Assembly (NCBI RefSeq): GCF_016863035.1
Contig: NZ_BOOC01000005.1
Coordinates: forward strand, 310,001-374,000
Source: Microbispora corallina
Lineage (GTDB): Bacteria > Actinomycetota > Actinomycetes > Streptosporangiales > Streptosporangiaceae
Reading direction: 5' to 3'
Length of the DNA stretch: 64,000 nucleotides
Position 1 is the first letter of the stretch, and each line of letters opens with the position of its first letter. The translations under genes and the position numbers were made by a program. The notes beneath the pieces were generated by a model. The model did no database searches. It saw only the letters and a list, made by a program, of their open reading frames with translations, and had not been told where the DNA came from. Positions 18,110 to 30,336 of this stretch are shown here, one piece after another.

Positions 18110-19611
18110 TGGCCCTCCTTGGCAACGGGTACGGCAGCCCCCGGGTCCGTCACGGACACGCTGGACAGAGTGTCCTTCACGGCGGGATGGATGACGTCGA
18201 GGAGCGGCTTGGGATAGAAGCCGAAGACGAGCAGCAGCGCGATGAGGGGGGCGACCACCCACTTCTCCCGCGCGTTGAGGTCGGGCAGGCTCTTGACCGA
18301 CTCGGCGGTGGGCCCGTTCATCGTCCGCTGGTACATCCACAGGATGTAGATCGCGGCGAGGATGACACCGGTGGCCGCGATCACCGACGGCACCACGTAC
18401 CGCTGGTAGGTCCCGGTCAGCACCATGAACTCGCTGACGAACGTGCTGAGGCCGGGCAGCGAGAGGCTCGACAGGCCCGCGACCAGGAACGTCCCGGCGA
18501 GGATCGGGGCGACCTTCTGCACGCCGCCGTAGTCCGAGATGAACTGCGAGCCGCGGCGGTGGATCAGGAAGCCCGCGATGAGGAACAGCGCGCCGGTCGA
18601 GAAGCCGTGGTTGACCATGTAGAGCGTCGCGCCGGCGCCGGCGTCCGTCGTCATCGCGAACACACCCATCGCGATGAAGCCGAAGTGCGACACCGAGGTG
18701 TAGGCGATGAGCCGCTTCATGTCGGTCTGCCCGATGGCCACGATCGCCCCGTACACGATCCCGATCACCGACAGCGTGATCACGAGAGGCGTGAAGAACT
18801 TCGCCGCGTCGGGGAACAGCTCCAGGCAGAACCGCAGCATGCCGTACGTGCCGACCTTGTCGAGCACGCCGACCAGCAGCACGGCCGCGCCGGCCGGGGC
18901 CTGGGCGGCGGCGTCGGGCAGCCAGGTGTGGAACGGCCAGAGCGGCGCCTTGATCGCGAAGGCGATGAAGAAGCCGAGGAACAGCCACTTCTGCGTCGTC
19001 ACGTCCTGCACGGTCCCGACGAGGTCGGAGAACATGAACGTGCCCTTGCCGGCGATCGAGTACAGCGCGATCACCGCGACCAGCATCAGGAGCCCGCCGA
19101 ACAGCGAGTACAGCAGGAACTTCACGGCCGCGTACGACCGCTGGGCCCCGCCGTACGACCCGATCATGAAGTACATCGGGATCAGCATGGCTTCGAAGAA
19201 GACGTAGAAGAGGAAGACGTCGGTCGCCGCGAAGACGCCGATCATCATGGCCTCGAGCACGAGCAGCAGCGAGAAGTACGTGCGGACCGACCGCTTGCCC
19301 TTCTCGGCGTCGTGCCAGGAGGCCAGCACCACGATCGGCACGAGGATCACCGACAGCAGGATCAGCACCAGCGCGATGCCGTCCACGGCCACCCCGTAGT
19401 GCACGCCGAACGCGGGAATCCAGTCGTAGGTCTCGGCGAACTGGAACTTGTCGCCGTTCGGGCTGAACTGGACCGCCATGGCGACGGTCAGGGCCAGCAC
19501 GATGAGCGACACCACGAGCGTGAACTGCTTGGCGAGCTTGTCGTTGCGGACGAGGGTCACGCCCAGCGCGCCGAGCACGGACACGCCCATCAGGGTCGAA
19601 AGCCAGGGCAT
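18106..19611 (-). CDS. nuoM: NADH-quinone oxidoreductase subunit M
   Basis: Second antiporter-like proton-pumping subunit, 501 residues from ATG 19611. The conserved Glu is in YVFFEAMLIPMYFMIG, the Lys in KAPLWPFHTWLPDAAAQAP, and the discontinuous helix region around TSVSHFGFIAMG. Its ATG overlaps the nuoL stop by one base (TGATG) and its stop overlaps the nuoN GTG. Length is normal for the family. Confidence 0.96.
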   Translation of the reverse strand: MPWLSTLMGVSVLGALGVTLVRNDKLAKQFTLVVSLIVLALTVAMAVQFSPNGDKFQFAETYDWIPAFGVHYGVAVDGIALVLILLSVILVPIVVLASWHDAEKGKRSVRTYFSLLLVLEAMMIGVFAATDVFLFYVFFEAMLIPMYFMIGSYGGAQRSYAAVKFLLYSLFGGLLMLVAVIALYSIAGKGTFMFSDLVGTVQDVTTQKWLFLGFFIAFAIKAPLWPFHTWLPDAAAQAPAGAAVLLVGVLDKVGTYGMLRFCLELFPDAAKFFTPLVITLSVIGIVYGAIVAIGQTDMKRLIAYTSVSHFGFIAMGVFAMTTDAGAGATLYMVNHGFSTGALFLIAGFLIHRRGSQFISDYGGVQKVAPILAGTFLVAGLSSLSLPGLSTFVSEFMVLTGTYQRYVVPSVIAATGVILAAIYILWMYQRTMNGPTAESVKSLPDLNAREKWVVAPLIALLLVFGFYPKPLLDVIHPAVKDTLSSVSVTDPGAAVPVAKEGQ

Positions 19612-21515
19612 CACAGGTTCCCTACGACGAGCCAGGCGCCGGCCAGGAGGGCGGCACCGACGAATATCGACAGCGCGTACGAGCGGACGAACCCGGTCTG
19701 GATCCTGCGCAGGCGTCCGGACGAGCCGCCGATGCCGGCGGCCAGGCCGTTGACGAGGCCGTCGACGCCGCGGTTGTCGAAGAACACCGCCAGCCGGGTC
19801 AGCCACTGGCCGGGCCGCATGAACAGTGCCTCGTTCAGGGCGTCGCCGTACAGGTCGCGCCGGGCGAACGTGGTGAGGAACGAGCCGCGCGGGGCGACCG
19901 CGGGCACCTCGGCCGCGCCGTACCGGAACCAGGCGAAGGCCGCGCCGGCCGCCACCAGGGCGAGCGTGACGAGACCGGTGAGCGAGAACGGGTTGAAGGT
20001 GGGCAGTTCCTCCGGCGCCCCGACGGCGGGGGCGAGGAAGGTCATGAACCTGTTGCCCACGATCAGGAACGCGCCGAGGCCGATCGCGCCGAGCGACAGG
20101 ATGATCAGCGGCCACGTCATGACGGCCGGCGACTCGTGCGGGTGGGCCGTGGCCTCCCAGCGCTTGGCGCCGAAGAACGTCATGAACACCAGGCGGGACA
20201 TGTAGAAGCCGGTGACGCCCGCGCCGATCACGGCCAGCCAGCCGAGGACGGCGTTGTGCTCCATCGCGGTCTCGATGATGCCGTCCTTGGTGAAGTAGCC
20301 GGACAGCAGCGGGAACCCGATGATCGCCAGGTAGCCGATCAGGAAGGTCACGAAGGTGATCGGCATGACCTTCCGCAGGCCTCCGTACTTCCGCATGTCC
20401 ACCTCGTCGTTCATGCCGTGCATGACCGATCCGGCGCCGAGGAAGAGGTCGGCCTTGAAGAAGCCGTGCGTGATCAGGTGCGCGATCGCGAAGGCGTACC
20501 CGGCCGGGCCGATGCCGGCCGCCAGCACCATGTAGCCGATCTGCGACATCGTCGAGCCGGCGAGGGCCTTCTTGATGTCGTCCTTCGCGGTACCGATGAT
20601 CGCACCGGCGAGCAGCGTGGCGACGCCGACGATCGTCACGACCAGCTGCGCGGTCTCGGCGCCCTGGAAGACGGCGCCGGACCGGACGATGAGGTAGACG
20701 CCCGCGGTGACCATGGTCGCGGCGTGGATGAGGGCCGAGACCGGGGTCGGGCCCTCCATCGCGTCCAGGAGCCAGGACTGAAGCGGCAGCTGGGCGGACT
20801 TGCCGCAGGCGCCGACGAGCAGCAGCAGGCCGATCGCGGTCAGCGTGCCCTGCGAGGCGCCGTGCGCCGCGGGGAACACCTGGGCGAAGGCCAGCGAGTG
20901 GAACGTCGCGAAGATCGTGAAGATGCCGATCAGCAGACCGAAGTCGCCGACGCGGTTGACGATGAACGCCTTCTTGGCCGCGGTCGCCGCCGAGGGCTTG
21001 TGCTGCCAGAACCCGATCAGGAGGTAGGAGGCGAGGCCCACGCCCTCCCAGCCGACGAACAGGGCGACGTAGTTGTCGGCGAGCACCAGCAGGAGCATCG
21101 CCGCGACGAACAGGTTCAGGTAGGCGAAGAACCGCCGCCTGTTCGGGTCGTGCGCCATGTAGCCGATCGAGTAGACGTGGATCAGCGACCCGACGAAGGT
21201 GATCAGCAGGCAGAACGAGATCGACAGCGGGTCGACCAGCAGCCCCACCTTGGCCATGCCCGGGATGAAGTCGTACAGCGGGATGAGCCGGCGCCGCTCG
21301 CCCGGCTGGAAGCCCAGGAGCTGGACGAAGGCGAGGGCGGCCACGACGAAGGACGCGACCGCCATGACGACGCCCACCAGGTGGCCGAACCTGTCGGTCC
21401 TCCTCCCGCCCAGCAGGAGGATCGCCGCCCCCACCAGGGGGAAGGCGATCATCAGCCAGGCGACCCCGATCGCGCCACCGGAGTGCTGGATGAACTCAGC
21501 GGGTTCCACGGCCAC
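19611..21515 (-). CDS. nuoL: NADH-quinone oxidoreductase subunit L
   Basis: Largest antiporter-like subunit, 634 residues from GTG 21515. Typical motifs include [37 protein letters not shown] and [14 protein letters not shown]. The C-terminal part carries the lateral helix that runs along NuoM and NuoN in known structures, followed by the last transmembrane segment. It sits between nuoK and nuoM with a 3-bp gap upstream and a one-base overlap downstream. Confidence 0.96.
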   Translation of the reverse strand: MAVEPAEFIQHSGGAIGVAWLMIAFPLVGAAILLLGGRRTDRFGHLVGVVMAVASFVVAALAFVQLLGFQPGERRRLIPLYDFIPGMAKVGLLVDPLSISFCLLITFVGSLIHVYSIGYMAHDPNRRRFFAYLNLFVAAMLLLVLADNYVALFVGWEGVGLASYLLIGFWQHKPSAATAAKKAFIVNRVGDFGLLIGIFTIFATFHSLAFAQVFPAAHGASQGTLTAIGLLLLVGACGKSAQLPLQSWLLDAMEGPTPVSALIHAATMVTAGVYLIVRSGAVFQGAETAQLVVTIVGVATLLAGAIIGTAKDDIKKALAGSTMSQIGYMVLAAGIGPAGYAFAIAHLITHGFFKADLFLGAGSVMHGMNDEVDMRKYGGLRKVMPITFVTFLIGYLAIIGFPLLSGYFTKDGIIETAMEHNAVLGWLAVIGAGVTGFYMSRLVFMTFFGAKRWEATAHPHESPAVMTWPLIILSLGAIGLGAFLIVGNRFMTFLAPAVGAPEELPTFNPFSLTGLVTLALVAAGAAFAWFRYGAAEVPAVAPRGSFLTTFARRDLYGDALNEALFMRPGQWLTRLAVFFDNRGVDGLVNGLAAGIGGSSGRLRRIQTGFVRSYALSIFVGAALLAGAWLVVGNL

Positions 21516-21518
21516 CTC

Positions 21519-21815
21519 TTAGTACTTCAGCAGGCTGGCGTCGTCGACCGACGCGGACCTGCGGGTTCGGAAGATCGTCACGATGATGGCCAGGCCGATG
21601 ACCACCTCGGCGGCGGCCACGATCATCACGAAGAACGCGATGACCTGGCCGTCGAGGTTGCCGTTCTGCCGGGCGAAGGTGACGAACGCCAGGTTGCAGG
21701 CGTTGAGCATGAGCTCCACGCACATGAACACCACGATGGCGTTGCGCCGTACGAGCACGCCGACGCCGCCTATCGCGAAGAGCAGCGCGGAGAGCACCAG
21801 ATAGTGAGTGGTCAC
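21519..21815 (-). CDS. nuoK: NADH-quinone oxidoreductase subunit K
   Basis: Small three-helix membrane subunit, 98 residues, GTG start at 21815 overlapping the nuoJ stop as GTGA. The buried Glu of the second helix is seen in [15 protein letters not shown] and the third-helix Glu in [13 protein letters not shown]. These are the proton-path residues shared across the family. Confidence 0.96.
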   Translation of the reverse strand: MTTHYLVLSALLFAIGGVGVLVRRNAIVVFMCVELMLNACNLAFVTFARQNGNLDGQVIAFFVMIVAAAEVVIGLAIIVTIFRTRRSASVDDASLLKY

Positions 21816-22741
21816 TTGCCGTCCTCCTCGCTGCGCGGGCGGGGGGCGATCCGGCCGGCCGTGACCGCCTCGTCGGGCTGGTCGTGCGGGGCGGCCTCGT
21901 CGTCCTCGTCCTCGATCAGGGGCTCGGTGTCCGGGCCGCTCCTGGCGTCCTCGGCCAGGGTGGGCGTGGAGTGCCCGTTGGACCGCCGTTCGAGGTCGTC
22001 CTGCTCCAGGACGCGGGCGATCTCCGGGGGCAGCGTGCCCTCCTCGGCCTCGTGCCGGGCGATGTACCGGTTGACCGACAGCGGCGAGACGCCGCCGTCG
22101 GGCAGCAGCGCCGGCATGTCGATGGCGTTGTGCCGGGCGTAGGTGCCGGGGCCGGGCAGCGGCGCCGGGTTCTTGCCGGTACGGCCGAAGGTGACGAAGC
22201 GCTGGCGGGACAGGTCCCGTTGGGTGGCCTTGGGAGCCGTGCGCTCCCGGTGCGCCAGCACCATCGCGCCCAGCGCCGCCGTGATCAGCAGCGCCGAGGT
22301 CACCTCGAAGGCGAACACGTGCCGCGTGAAGATCAGCTGCGCCAGCGACGGCACGTTGCCGCCCTGGGTGGCGGCCGTCAGGCCCTTGGGCGCGGCGACG
22401 AAGGCGTTGCCGATCCCGAACGCGAGCAGCGCGGCGAAGGCGAGCCCGGCCACGATGGCCCAGAAGCGCTGACCCTTGATCGTCTCCACGAGGGAGTCGG
22501 AGGAGTCGACGCCCACGAGCATGAGCACGAACAGGAACAGCATCATCACGGCGCCGGTGTAGACGATGATCTGCACGGCGGCGAGGAACGGCGCGTCCTG
22601 CACCGCGTACAGCACCGCCAGCGAGAGCATGACCACGCCGAGCATGAGGGCCGAGTAGACGGCCCTCCGGCTGAAGACGAGTCCGAGTGCCGCGACCACG
22701 GAGACGACCGCGAGCACCCAGAACGTGATGGACTCACCCAT
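21812..22741 (-). CDS. nuoJ: NADH-quinone oxidoreductase subunit J with long charged C-terminal tail
   Basis: Membrane subunit with five helices in the first 170 residues ([20 protein letters not shown] and [14 protein letters not shown] are diagnostic). The protein is 309 residues, far longer than the about 170-200 residues of proteobacterial NuoJ. The extra roughly 130 residues are hydrophilic, Glu/Asp/Arg-rich and low in complexity, ending [20 protein letters not shown] and a few more residues. Long NuoJ tails are known in actinobacteria, but their role is not established. ATG 22741 overlaps the end of nuoI. Confidence 0.95.
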   Translation of the reverse strand: MGESITFWVLAVVSVVAALGLVFSRRAVYSALMLGVVMLSLAVLYAVQDAPFLAAVQIIVYTGAVMMLFLFVLMLVGVDSSDSLVETIKGQRFWAIVAGLAFAALLAFGIGNAFVAAPKGLTAATQGGNVPSLAQLIFTRHVFAFEVTSALLITAALGAMVLAHRERTAPKATQRDLSRQRFVTFGRTGKNPAPLPGPGTYARHNAIDMPALLPDGGVSPLSVNRYIARHEAEEGTLPPEIARVLEQDDLERRSNGHSTPTLAEDARSGPDTEPLIEDEDDEAAPHDQPDEAVTAGRIAPRPRSEEDGK

Positions 22742-23249
22742 TGCTTCGACCCAACCGGTAGTAGTCCTCTTCGGTCTCGCCGAGACGCATCGGGTGGGGC
22801 GGCTGCTCCATGCCGGGGCCGAGCGGCGCGAGGAGCATCTCCTTGGTGTAGATCAGCGCCTCGCGACTGGAGTCCGCCAGTTCGTACTCGTTGGTCATCG
22901 TGAGCGCCCGGGTGGGGCACGCCTCGATGCACAGCCCGCACATGATGCAGCGCAGGTAGTTGATCTGGTAGACCCTGCCGTACCGCTCGCCCGGGGAGTA
23001 CCGCTCGGTCTCGCTGTTGTCCCCGCCCTCGACGTAGATCGCGTCCGCCGGGCAGGCCCAGGCGCACAGCTCGCACCCGACGCACTTCTCCAGCCCGTCG
23101 GGCCACCGGTTCAGCTGGTGCCGCCCGTGGAACCGCGGCGCCGTGGGCCGCTTCTCCTCCGGGTAGTTCACCGTCACCGGCTTCTTGAACATGTGGTGGA
23201 AGGTGACGCCGAATCCCTTGATCGGGTTCAGCCAATCAGTTGCTCCCAC
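22734..23249 (-). CDS. nuoI: NADH-quinone oxidoreductase subunit I
   Basis: Peripheral-arm ferredoxin-like subunit, 171 residues, GTG 23249. Two 4Fe-4S cluster motifs are intact: [16 protein letters not shown] and [16 protein letters not shown]. These are clusters N6a and N6b, which pass electrons towards NuoB. It overlaps nuoH by 14 bp upstream and nuoJ by 8 bp downstream. Confidence 0.97.
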   Translation of the reverse strand: MGATDWLNPIKGFGVTFHHMFKKPVTVNYPEEKRPTAPRFHGRHQLNRWPDGLEKCVGCELCAWACPADAIYVEGGDNSETERYSPGERYGRVYQINYLRCIMCGLCIEACPTRALTMTNEYELADSSREALIYTKEMLLAPLGPGMEQPPHPMRLGETEEDYYRLGRSNG

Positions 23250-24594
23250 TGGTCACCTCCTTGGCGTCGGGGTGAAGGCGCGCCGCCGGCACGACCCCGT
23301 GGTAGTGCGGGAGGTCGAGCGGCGGGACAGGGAACCCGCCCGCCGCCGGCTCCTCGCGCAGCTGCTCGAACTCTTCCTCGATCTGGGCGGCCTTGGCCTC
23401 CCTGCGACGCTGGTTGACCGTGTCGAACCGCAGCCAGATCGCGAAACCGCCGATGATGACCACCGCGCCGATCGTCAGGATGACGGCCCGGTCGACCTCC
23501 GGCATGCGCATGGCCTTGAAGGTGGCCGCCAGGAGGATCCAGCCCAGGTTGAGCGGGATCAGCACCTTCCAGCCGAAGGCCATCAGCTGGTCGTACCGGA
23601 CGCGCGGCAGCGAGGCCCGCACCCAGACGAAGAACCCGAATGCGATCACCATCTTGGCGAAGAACCACAGCAGCGGCCACCAGCCGGAGTTCGCCCCGGC
23701 CCACAGGGAGATCGGCCACGGCGCCCGCCACCCGCCGAAGAACAGCGTGATCGCCATCGCCGAGACCGTGAACACGTTCACGTACTCGGCGAGCATGAAC
23801 ATCGCGAACTTGAGCGAGGAGGAGTACTCGGTGTGGAAGCCGCCGACCAGCTCGCCCTCACCCTCGGGGAGGTCGAACGGCACGCGGTTCGTCTCGCCCA
23901 GCATCGTGATCGCGTAGATCAGGAACGACGGGATCAGCGAGAACACGTACCAGGACGGGGTCGGGATGTGCAGCCCGAGCACGTCCCAGGTGCCGCCGCC
24001 CGCCTGCTTGGCCACGATCTCCGAGGTGGACAGCGTGCCCGCCTGCAGGAAGACCGCCACGAACGACAGGCCCATCGCGATCTCGTACGACACGACCTGG
24101 GCGCTGGACCGCAGACCGCCCAGGATCGCGTACGGCGAGCGGGAGCCCCACCCGGCGAGCACGACGCCGTACACGCCGATCGAGGCGGTGGCGAGCACCA
24201 GCAGGACCGCGACCGGCAGGTCGGTGAGCTGCAGCGGCGTCCGGTGGCCGAACATCCAGACCATCGGCCCGAACGGCACGACCGAGAAGGCCAGGAAGGC
24301 CGGGACGGCGATGATCACCGGGGCCAGGAAGTAGATGACCTTGTCCACCGTGCGGGGCATGAGGTCTTCCTTGAGGCCCATCTTCAGGCCGTCGGCCACC
24401 GACTGCAGCAGGCCGAACTTGCCGGCCCGGTTGGGGCCGTACCGGTGCTGCATGCGCGAGATGAGCTTGCGCTCGGTCCACACGCCGAACAGCACGCCCA
24501 GCATGAGGAACACGAAGATCGCGACGGCCTTGATGATGGAGATCCACAGGGGATCGTGGCCGAAGTCGCTCAGCGTGGGTCCGGGGTTGTTCAC
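23236..24594 (-). CDS. nuoH: NADH-quinone oxidoreductase subunit H
   Basis: Membrane subunit that forms the quinone chamber, 452 residues from GTG 24594, which overlaps the nuoG stop as GTGA. Diagnostic segments include [30 protein letters not shown] and [20 protein letters not shown], the charged quinone-site loop. The C-terminus is longer than in Escherichia coli by about 60 residues and soluble ([15 protein letters not shown]). Confidence 0.97.
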   Translation of the reverse strand: MNNPGPTLSDFGHDPLWISIIKAVAIFVFLMLGVLFGVWTERKLISRMQHRYGPNRAGKFGLLQSVADGLKMGLKEDLMPRTVDKVIYFLAPVIIAVPAFLAFSVVPFGPMVWMFGHRTPLQLTDLPVAVLLVLATASIGVYGVVLAGWGSRSPYAILGGLRSSAQVVSYEIAMGLSFVAVFLQAGTLSTSEIVAKQAGGGTWDVLGLHIPTPSWYVFSLIPSFLIYAITMLGETNRVPFDLPEGEGELVGGFHTEYSSSLKFAMFMLAEYVNVFTVSAMAITLFFGGWRAPWPISLWAGANSGWWPLLWFFAKMVIAFGFFVWVRASLPRVRYDQLMAFGWKVLIPLNLGWILLAATFKAMRMPEVDRAVILTIGAVVIIGGFAIWLRFDTVNQRRREAKAAQIEEEFEQLREEPAAGGFPVPPLDLPHYHGVVPAARLHPDAKEVTSGSN

Positions 24595-26987
24595 GAGACG
24601 CTCCCGATGGTTACGACGTCGCCCGCCGCGGCGCGAAGGTCGCGGGTGACGGACAGGCCGGCGGAGTTCGACGGCAGCCACACGACGCGGTCGGGCAGGT
24701 CGGCGACACGCACCGGCACGACCGTGCCGTCACCGATGGTGATCTTCCCGCCGTCGGCCGCGCCGATCTCGGCGGCCGTGGCCGGGGAGATCAGCGCCTC
24801 GGCCGGCCGGGCCGTGCCCGCCAGGTACGGCTCGCCGTCCAGCATCCGGCCGTCGTCGATGAGCAGGTGCCAGGTGGCCAGCACGGCCTCGCCCGCGCGC
24901 GGCTCCCGGGTGACCGGGGCCGCGGCGACCGGGGCCAGTGTCCGCCCGCCCCGCCAGGCGCCGATGGCGGCCAGCTCGCGGCGGGCGGCGGCGGAGTCCG
25001 GCAGGCCCAGGTGGACGTCCATGTGGTCGGCGATCGAGTCGACGGCCCGCAGGTCGCTCATGACGCCGGAGACCGGGGTGGCCGCGTCGAACGAGCGGCC
25101 CCGGCCCTCCCAGTCGACGAACGTCCCGGACTTCTCGGCCACGACGGCGACCGGCAGAACCACGTCGGCACGGTCGGTCACCGCGCTCGCCCGCGTCTCC
25201 AGGCTGACGATGAACGGGGTGTTCTCCAGCGCCGCCAGCGCGCGGGCCGGATCCGGCAGGTCGTACGGGTCGACGCCCGCGACGACCAGCGCGTCGAGCT
25301 CCTCGTTCAGCGCGGCCTCGATGATGCCCGCGGTGTCGCGGCCGGGGGCGGCGGGCAGCGAGGCGACGCCCCACACCCTGGCCACCTCGGCCCGCGCGGT
25401 CTCGTCCTCGACCGGGCGGCCGATCGGCAGCAGGCCTGGCAGGGCGCCGGCCTCCAACGCGCCGCGCTCGCCCGCACGCCGCGGCACCCAGGCGAGCCGC
25501 GCCCCGGTGGCCTGCGAGAGCCGTACCAGCGCCGACAGGGCGCCGGGGGCGGTGGCGAGCCGCTCACCGGCGAGGATGACCGCCCCGGCGGGCAGCAGGT
25601 CGCCGGTGACCAGGTCGCCGAGCGCCTCGGCCTCGGCGCCGGGGAGGGTGCGGATGAGCGTGCCGTTCATCTTGACCAGGCCCGGCGTCGCGAACGGCGC
25701 GATCGAGTAGACCTTCAGGCCCCTCTTCCGCGCGGCCTTGCGCAGCCGCAGGAAGACGATCGGCGACTCCTCCTCGGGCTCGAAGCCGGCGAGCAGGACG
25801 GCCGGGGCCGTCTCCAGGTCGGTGTAGGAGACCTCGATGCCCTTGCCCGCGATCGCATGGGCGAGGAAGCGGGCCTCCTCCTCGGAGTGGGCGCGGGCCC
25901 GGAAGTCGATGTCGTTGGTGCCGAGGGCCACCCGCGCGAACTTGCTGTAGGCGTAGGCGTCCTCGACGGTGAGCCGGCCGCCGACCAGCACGCCGGCCCT
26001 GCCGCGCGCCCGGGCGAGGCCCTGGGCCGCCACCGCGAGCGCCTCCGGCCAGGACGCCGGGACGAGCCGGCCGTCCTCGTCGCGGACGAGCGGCGACCGC
26101 AGGCGGTCGGGCTGGGTCGCGTACGTGAAGGCCCAGCGACCCTTGTCGCAGTTCCACTCCTCGTTGACCTGGGGGTCGTCCCCGGCCAGCCGGCGGGTCA
26201 CGGTGCCCCGGCGGTGGTCGGTGCGCAGCGCGCAGCCCGAGGCGCAGTGCTCGCACGCGCTCGGCGTGGAGACCAGGTCGAACGGGCGGGAGCGGAAGCG
26301 GTAGGCAGCGCCGGTCAGCGCGCCCACCGGGCAGATCTGGATGGTGTTGCCCGAGAAGTAGGACTGGAACGGCTCGCCGTCGGCGACGCCCACCTGCTCC
26401 TTGGCCCCCCGCTCGAAGAAGTCGATGAGGGGGTCGCCGGCGATCTGGTCGGAGAACCGGATGCACCGGGCGCACTGCACGCAGCGCTCCCGGTCGAGCA
26501 GCACCTCGGTCGACAGCGGGACCGGCTTCTCGAACGTCCGCTTGTGCTCCTCGAACCGGCTCTCGCCCTGGCCGTTCGACATGGCCTGGTTCTGCAGGGG
26601 GCACTCGCCGCCCTTGTCGCAGACCGGGCAGTCGAGCGGGTGGTTCAGCAGCAGCATCTCCATGACGCCGCGCTGAGCCTTCTCGGCGACCGGCGAGGTG
26701 AGCTGGGTCTTCACGACCATGCCCTCGGCGACCTCGATGGCGCAGGACGGCTGCGGCTTGGGGAAGCCCCGGCCGTTGCCCGCGTCGGTGATGTCCACCA
26801 GGCACTGCCGGCAGTTGGCCGCGGGCGCGAGCAGCGGGTGGTCGCAGAAGCGGGGGACCTGGATCCCCAGCAGCTCGGCCGCCCGGATGATCAGCGTGCC
26901 CTTGGGGACGCTGATCTGGAAGCCGTCGATGGTCAGGGTGACCATGTCCACGACCGGCTGCTCCGGCTGCGTCGTCTGAACTGTCAC
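24591..26987 (-). CDS. nuoG: NADH-quinone oxidoreductase subunit G
   Basis: Largest peripheral-arm subunit, 798 residues from GTG 26987. The N-terminal part has the 2Fe-2S ligands around [20 protein letters not shown], the His/Cys motif [20 protein letters not shown] and the 4Fe-4S motif [13 protein letters not shown] with later CPVGALT. A further Cys set, [13 protein letters not shown], can hold the extra cluster seen in some bacteria. The rest is a degenerate molybdopterin-oxidoreductase fold that binds no cofactor in other NuoG proteins. Confidence 0.97.
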   Translation of the reverse strand: MTVQTTQPEQPVVDMVTLTIDGFQISVPKGTLIIRAAELLGIQVPRFCDHPLLAPAANCRQCLVDITDAGNGRGFPKPQPSCAIEVAEGMVVKTQLTSPVAEKAQRGVMEMLLLNHPLDCPVCDKGGECPLQNQAMSNGQGESRFEEHKRTFEKPVPLSTEVLLDRERCVQCARCIRFSDQIAGDPLIDFFERGAKEQVGVADGEPFQSYFSGNTIQICPVGALTGAAYRFRSRPFDLVSTPSACEHCASGCALRTDHRRGTVTRRLAGDDPQVNEEWNCDKGRWAFTYATQPDRLRSPLVRDEDGRLVPASWPEALAVAAQGLARARGRAGVLVGGRLTVEDAYAYSKFARVALGTNDIDFRARAHSEEEARFLAHAIAGKGIEVSYTDLETAPAVLLAGFEPEEESPIVFLRLRKAARKRGLKVYSIAPFATPGLVKMNGTLIRTLPGAEAEALGDLVTGDLLPAGAVILAGERLATAPGALSALVRLSQATGARLAWVPRRAGERGALEAGALPGLLPIGRPVEDETARAEVARVWGVASLPAAPGRDTAGIIEAALNEELDALVVAGVDPYDLPDPARALAALENTPFIVSLETRASAVTDRADVVLPVAVVAEKSGTFVDWEGRGRSFDAATPVSGVMSDLRAVDSIADHMDVHLGLPDSAAARRELAAIGAWRGGRTLAPVAAAPVTREPRAGEAVLATWHLLIDDGRMLDGEPYLAGTARPAEALISPATAAEIGAADGGKITIGDGTVVPVRVADLPDRVVWLPSNSAGLSVTRDLRAAAGDVVTIGSVS

Positions 26988-28270
26988 TTGGACCCCCACA
27001 CCGTGGAAGCGGCGCGATCGAACGGACAGCCGCCGATCTCGAAGTGCTTGAGGTACTCGTCGCGGAAGTACTTCACCGACGAGTGGATCGGGCTCGTCGC
27101 GCCGTCGCCGAGGGCGCAGAACGAGCGGCCCAGGATGTTGTCCGCGATGTCGGTGATGGTGGCCAGGTCGTCCTCGGTCCCCTGGCCCTTCTCCAGCCGC
27201 TTGAGCACCTGCTTGAGCCAGTAGGTGCCCTCCCGGCAGGGGGTGCACTTGCCGCAGGACTCGTGGGCGTAGAACTCGGTCCACCGCAGGACGGCCCGGA
27301 CCACGCAGGTCGTCTCGTCGAAGATCTGCAGGGCGCGGGTGCCGAGCATCGAGCCCTTCGCCCCGACCGACTCGAAGTCGAGCGGCACGTCCAGGTGCTC
27401 GGCCGTGAAGATCGGCGTCGAGGAGCCGCCCGGCGTCCAGAACTTCAGCTCGTGGCCCTCGCGGATGCCGCCCGCCATGTCGAGGAGCTCGCGCAGCGTG
27501 ATGCCGAGCGGCGCCTCGTACTGGCCGGGGCGGGTGACGTGGCCCGAGAGCGAGAAGATGCCGAAGCCCTTCGACTTCTCGGTGCCCATCCCGGCGAACC
27601 AGTCGGCGCCGTTGGCCACGATGCTCGGAACACTCGCCACCGACTCGACGTTGTTGACGACGGTGGGACTCGCGTAGAGGCCCGCGACGGCGGGGAAGGG
27701 GGGCTTGAGGCGAGGTTGACCTCTGTAGCCCTCCAGCGAGTCGAGCAGCGCCGTCTCCTCGCCGCAGATGTAGGCGCCGGCGCCGCTGTGGACGACGAGC
27801 TCCAGGTCGTAGCCCGAGCCGAAGATGTTCGCGCCCAGGTACCCCTTCTCGTACGCCTCCCGGACGGCCGCCTGCACCCGGCGGATGACGTGGAGGACCT
27901 CGCCGCGGACGTAGATGAAGGCGTAGTTCGCCCGGATGGCGTAGGACGTGATGATCACGCCCTCCACCAGCGAGTGCGGGTTGGCCATCATGAGCGGGAT
28001 GTCCTTGCAGGTCCCCGGCTCGGACTCGTCGGCGTTGACCACGAGGTAGTGGGCCTTGCCGTCGTTCTGCGGGATGAAGCCCCACTTCATGCCGGTGGGG
28101 AAGCCCGCGCCGCCGCGGCCGCGCAGGCCAGAGTCCTTGACAATCTGGATGATGGCGTCCGGGTCCATGCCCAGGGCCCTCTTGGCCGCCTCGTACTCGC
28201 CGTACCCGCCGAGGGTGAACGAGTCGGGCAGGTCCCAGTTCCCGGTGAGGACCGGCGTCAGCGTCGTCAC
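26984..28270 (-). CDS. nuoF: NADH-quinone oxidoreductase subunit F
   Basis: Holds FMN and the NADH site and takes electrons into complex I. 428 residues from GTG 28270. The NADH/FMN glycine-rich motif is [17 protein letters not shown], the acidic loop is [12 protein letters not shown], and the N3 cluster ligands are in [12 protein letters not shown] with a later Cys in FCALGDG. GTGA overlaps join it to nuoE and nuoG. Confidence 0.97.
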   Translation of the reverse strand: MTTLTPVLTGNWDLPDSFTLGGYGEYEAAKRALGMDPDAIIQIVKDSGLRGRGGAGFPTGMKWGFIPQNDGKAHYLVVNADESEPGTCKDIPLMMANPHSLVEGVIITSYAIRANYAFIYVRGEVLHVIRRVQAAVREAYEKGYLGANIFGSGYDLELVVHSGAGAYICGEETALLDSLEGYRGQPRLKPPFPAVAGLYASPTVVNNVESVASVPSIVANGADWFAGMGTEKSKGFGIFSLSGHVTRPGQYEAPLGITLRELLDMAGGIREGHELKFWTPGGSSTPIFTAEHLDVPLDFESVGAKGSMLGTRALQIFDETTCVVRAVLRWTEFYAHESCGKCTPCREGTYWLKQVLKRLEKGQGTEDDLATITDIADNILGRSFCALGDGATSPIHSSVKYFRDEYLKHFEIGGCPFDRAASTVWGSK

Positions 28271-28950
28271 TTCTCGCTCCCCCGCTCCTGGGCGCCCGGC
28301 TTCGGGGCCTCCCAGCCGTTGGCCTTGGCCAGCCGCAGCCCCTCCAGCGACGGGCCGGCGGCCGACGGACCCTCGCCGGCCAGCCCGTCGGGGAACCCGG
28401 CGAGCACGCGCGAGGCCTCCCTGAACGTGCACAGCCTGGACGGCCCGCGGGTCGGCGCGACCTCCTTGCCCTCGCGCAGGTCGTCGACGAGCTGCCTGGC
28501 CGAATCCGGCGTCTGGTTGTCGAAGAACTCCCAGTTGACCATCATCACGGGCGCGAAGTCGCAGGCGGCGTTGCACTCCAGCCGCTCCAGCGTGATCTTC
28601 CCGTCGGAGGTCGTCTCGTCGTGACCGACGCCGACGTGCTCGCTGAGCTCCTCCCAGATCTGGTCGCCGCCCATCACGGCGCACAGCGCGTTGATGCAGA
28701 CGCCGACGTTGTACTCGCCGGCCGGCTTGCGCTTGTACATCGTGTAGAAGGTGGCCACGCCCACGACCTCGGCCTTCGACAGGCCCAGCATCTCCGCGCA
28801 GAACTCCTGGCCGTCGTCGGAGACGTAGCCGTCCTCCGACTGGACCAGGTGCAGCAGCGGCAGCAGGGCCGAGCGCGGCCGGGGGTAGCGGCCGATGATC
28901 TCCTTGGCGTCCGTCTCCAGACGCGCGCGGACCTCGGGTGCGTAGGTCAC
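28267..28950 (-). CDS. nuoE: NADH-quinone oxidoreductase subunit E
   Basis: Thioredoxin-like 2Fe-2S subunit (cluster N1a). The start is GTG 28950, overlapping the nuoD stop as GTGA, giving 227 residues. Cluster ligands are Cys in [12 protein letters not shown] and in [15 protein letters not shown]. The last 60 residues (from about [14 protein letters not shown]) extend beyond the compact domain of about 165 residues and are rich in Gly, Pro and Ala; this seems to be an actinobacterial extension. Confidence 0.96.
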   Translation of the reverse strand: MTYAPEVRARLETDAKEIIGRYPRPRSALLPLLHLVQSEDGYVSDDGQEFCAEMLGLSKAEVVGVATFYTMYKRKPAGEYNVGVCINALCAVMGGDQIWEELSEHVGVGHDETTSDGKITLERLECNAACDFAPVMMVNWEFFDNQTPDSARQLVDDLREGKEVAPTRGPSRLCTFREASRVLAGFPDGLAGEGPSAAGPSLEGLRLAKANGWEAPKPGAQERGSEK

Positions 28951-30263
28951 CGGTCCACACCTCCCATGACGGGGTCGATCGAGGCGACCGCCGAGATGAC
29001 GTCGGCGATCATGCCGCCCTCGCACGTCGCGGGCAGCGCCTGCAGGTTAGTGAAGGACGGGTCGCGGAAGTGCACGCGGTACGGCCGGGTCCCGCCGTCG
29101 CTGACGACGTGGGCGCCGAGCTCGCCGCGCGGCGACTCCACCGAGGCGTACGCCTGCCCGGCGGGCACCCGGAAGCCCTCGGTCACCAGCTTGAAGTGGT
29201 GGATCAGGGCCTCCATCGAGCTGCCCATGATGTGGGCGATGTGGTCGGGCGAGTTGCCGAGGCCGTCGGGGCCGAGCGCGAGCTGCGCGGGCCAGCCGAT
29301 CTTCTTGTCCTCGATCATCACCGGGCCGCCCTTCAGCGGACCGGAGAGCCGGTCGAGGGCCTGCTCGATGATCTTTAGGGACTCCTCCATCTCGGCCACC
29401 CGGACCAGGTAGCGGCCGTACACGTCGCAGGTGTTCTGCGTGGGCACGTCGAACTCGTAGGTCTCGTAGCCCAGGTACGGCTGCGACTTGCGCAGGTCCC
29501 ACGGCAGGCCGGCGGCCCGCAGCATCGGCCCGGTGATCCCGAGCGCCATGCAGCCGGTCAGGTCGAGGTAGGCCACGTCCTTGGTCCGGCGGGTGTAGAC
29601 CGGGTTGGCGTCGAGGAGCTTGCGCATCTCCTTGATCCGGCCCGGCATGATTTTGAGGAACTCGCCGATCTTGTCGACCGCGCCGGCCGGCAGGTCGACG
29701 CTCACGCCGCCCGGCCGGACGTACGCCATGTTCATCCGGAGGCCGGTGATGTACTCGAACAGGTCGAGCACCAGCTCCCGCTCGCGGAAGCCGAACAGCA
29801 TCGGGGTCGTGGCGCCCAGCTCCAGGCCGTACGTCGCGATGGCGACCAGGTGCGAGGAGATCCGGTTGAGCTCCATCATCATGACCCGGATGGCCTGCGC
29901 CCGCTCCGGCACGCGGTCGGTGATGCCGAGGAGCCTCTCGACCGCCATGCAGTACGCGGTCTCGTTGAAGATCGGCGCGAGGTAGTCCATGCGGGTGACG
30001 AACGTGACCCCCTGGGTCCACGTCCGGAACTCCATGTTCTTCTCGATGCCGGTGTGGAGGTAGCCGATCACCGTGCGGGCCTCGGTCACCGTCTCGCCGT
30101 CGAGCGTCAGCACCAGGCGGAGCACGCCGTGCGTCGACGGGTGCTGCGGGCCCATGTTGACGACCAGCCGCTCCTCGGCGGAGTCGGTGACGTTCTGGAC
30201 CAGCTCGTCCCAGTCCTGGCCCGCGACGTCGTAGATCCGGCCCTCGGTCTCCGTTGCGCTCAC
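28947..30263 (-). CDS. nuoD: NADH-quinone oxidoreductase subunit D
   Basis: 49-kDa-type subunit lining the quinone cavity, 438 residues from GTG 30263. The His and Tyr of the quinone site are in the segments [14 protein letters not shown] and [18 protein letters not shown]. The C-terminus ends in DPVMGGVDR as usual. It is separated from nuoC by 73 bp that contain GC-rich repeats of GCTCGCT-type sequence but no gene. Confidence 0.97.
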   Translation of the reverse strand: MSATETEGRIYDVAGQDWDELVQNVTDSAEERLVVNMGPQHPSTHGVLRLVLTLDGETVTEARTVIGYLHTGIEKNMEFRTWTQGVTFVTRMDYLAPIFNETAYCMAVERLLGITDRVPERAQAIRVMMMELNRISSHLVAIATYGLELGATTPMLFGFRERELVLDLFEYITGLRMNMAYVRPGGVSVDLPAGAVDKIGEFLKIMPGRIKEMRKLLDANPVYTRRTKDVAYLDLTGCMALGITGPMLRAAGLPWDLRKSQPYLGYETYEFDVPTQNTCDVYGRYLVRVAEMEESLKIIEQALDRLSGPLKGGPVMIEDKKIGWPAQLALGPDGLGNSPDHIAHIMGSSMEALIHHFKLVTEGFRVPAGQAYASVESPRGELGAHVVSDGGTRPYRVHFRDPSFTNLQALPATCEGGMIADVISAVASIDPVMGGVDR

Positions 30264-30336
30264 GACCGTCTCCTCGCTTCGCTCGTCACCTCGTGAGCGA
30301 CGCTGCTGCGCTTACTGGCTCGCTCGCTACGCTCGC

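Noticed and set aside
20136-27224. Very long open frames on the plus strand opposite nuoG to nuoM (for example 20136-22142, 23185-25710 and 24867-27224)
   Set aside because: They are antisense shadows of GC-rich nuo genes; their translations are Arg/Gly/His/Asp-rich without any domain, and the minus-strand genes are unambiguous.
30264-30336. Repeat-like GCTCGCTACGCTCGCTCAC sequence between nuoD and nuoC
   Set aside because: Common low-complexity actinobacterial intergenic sequence; no ordered repeat unit or terminator could be defined.
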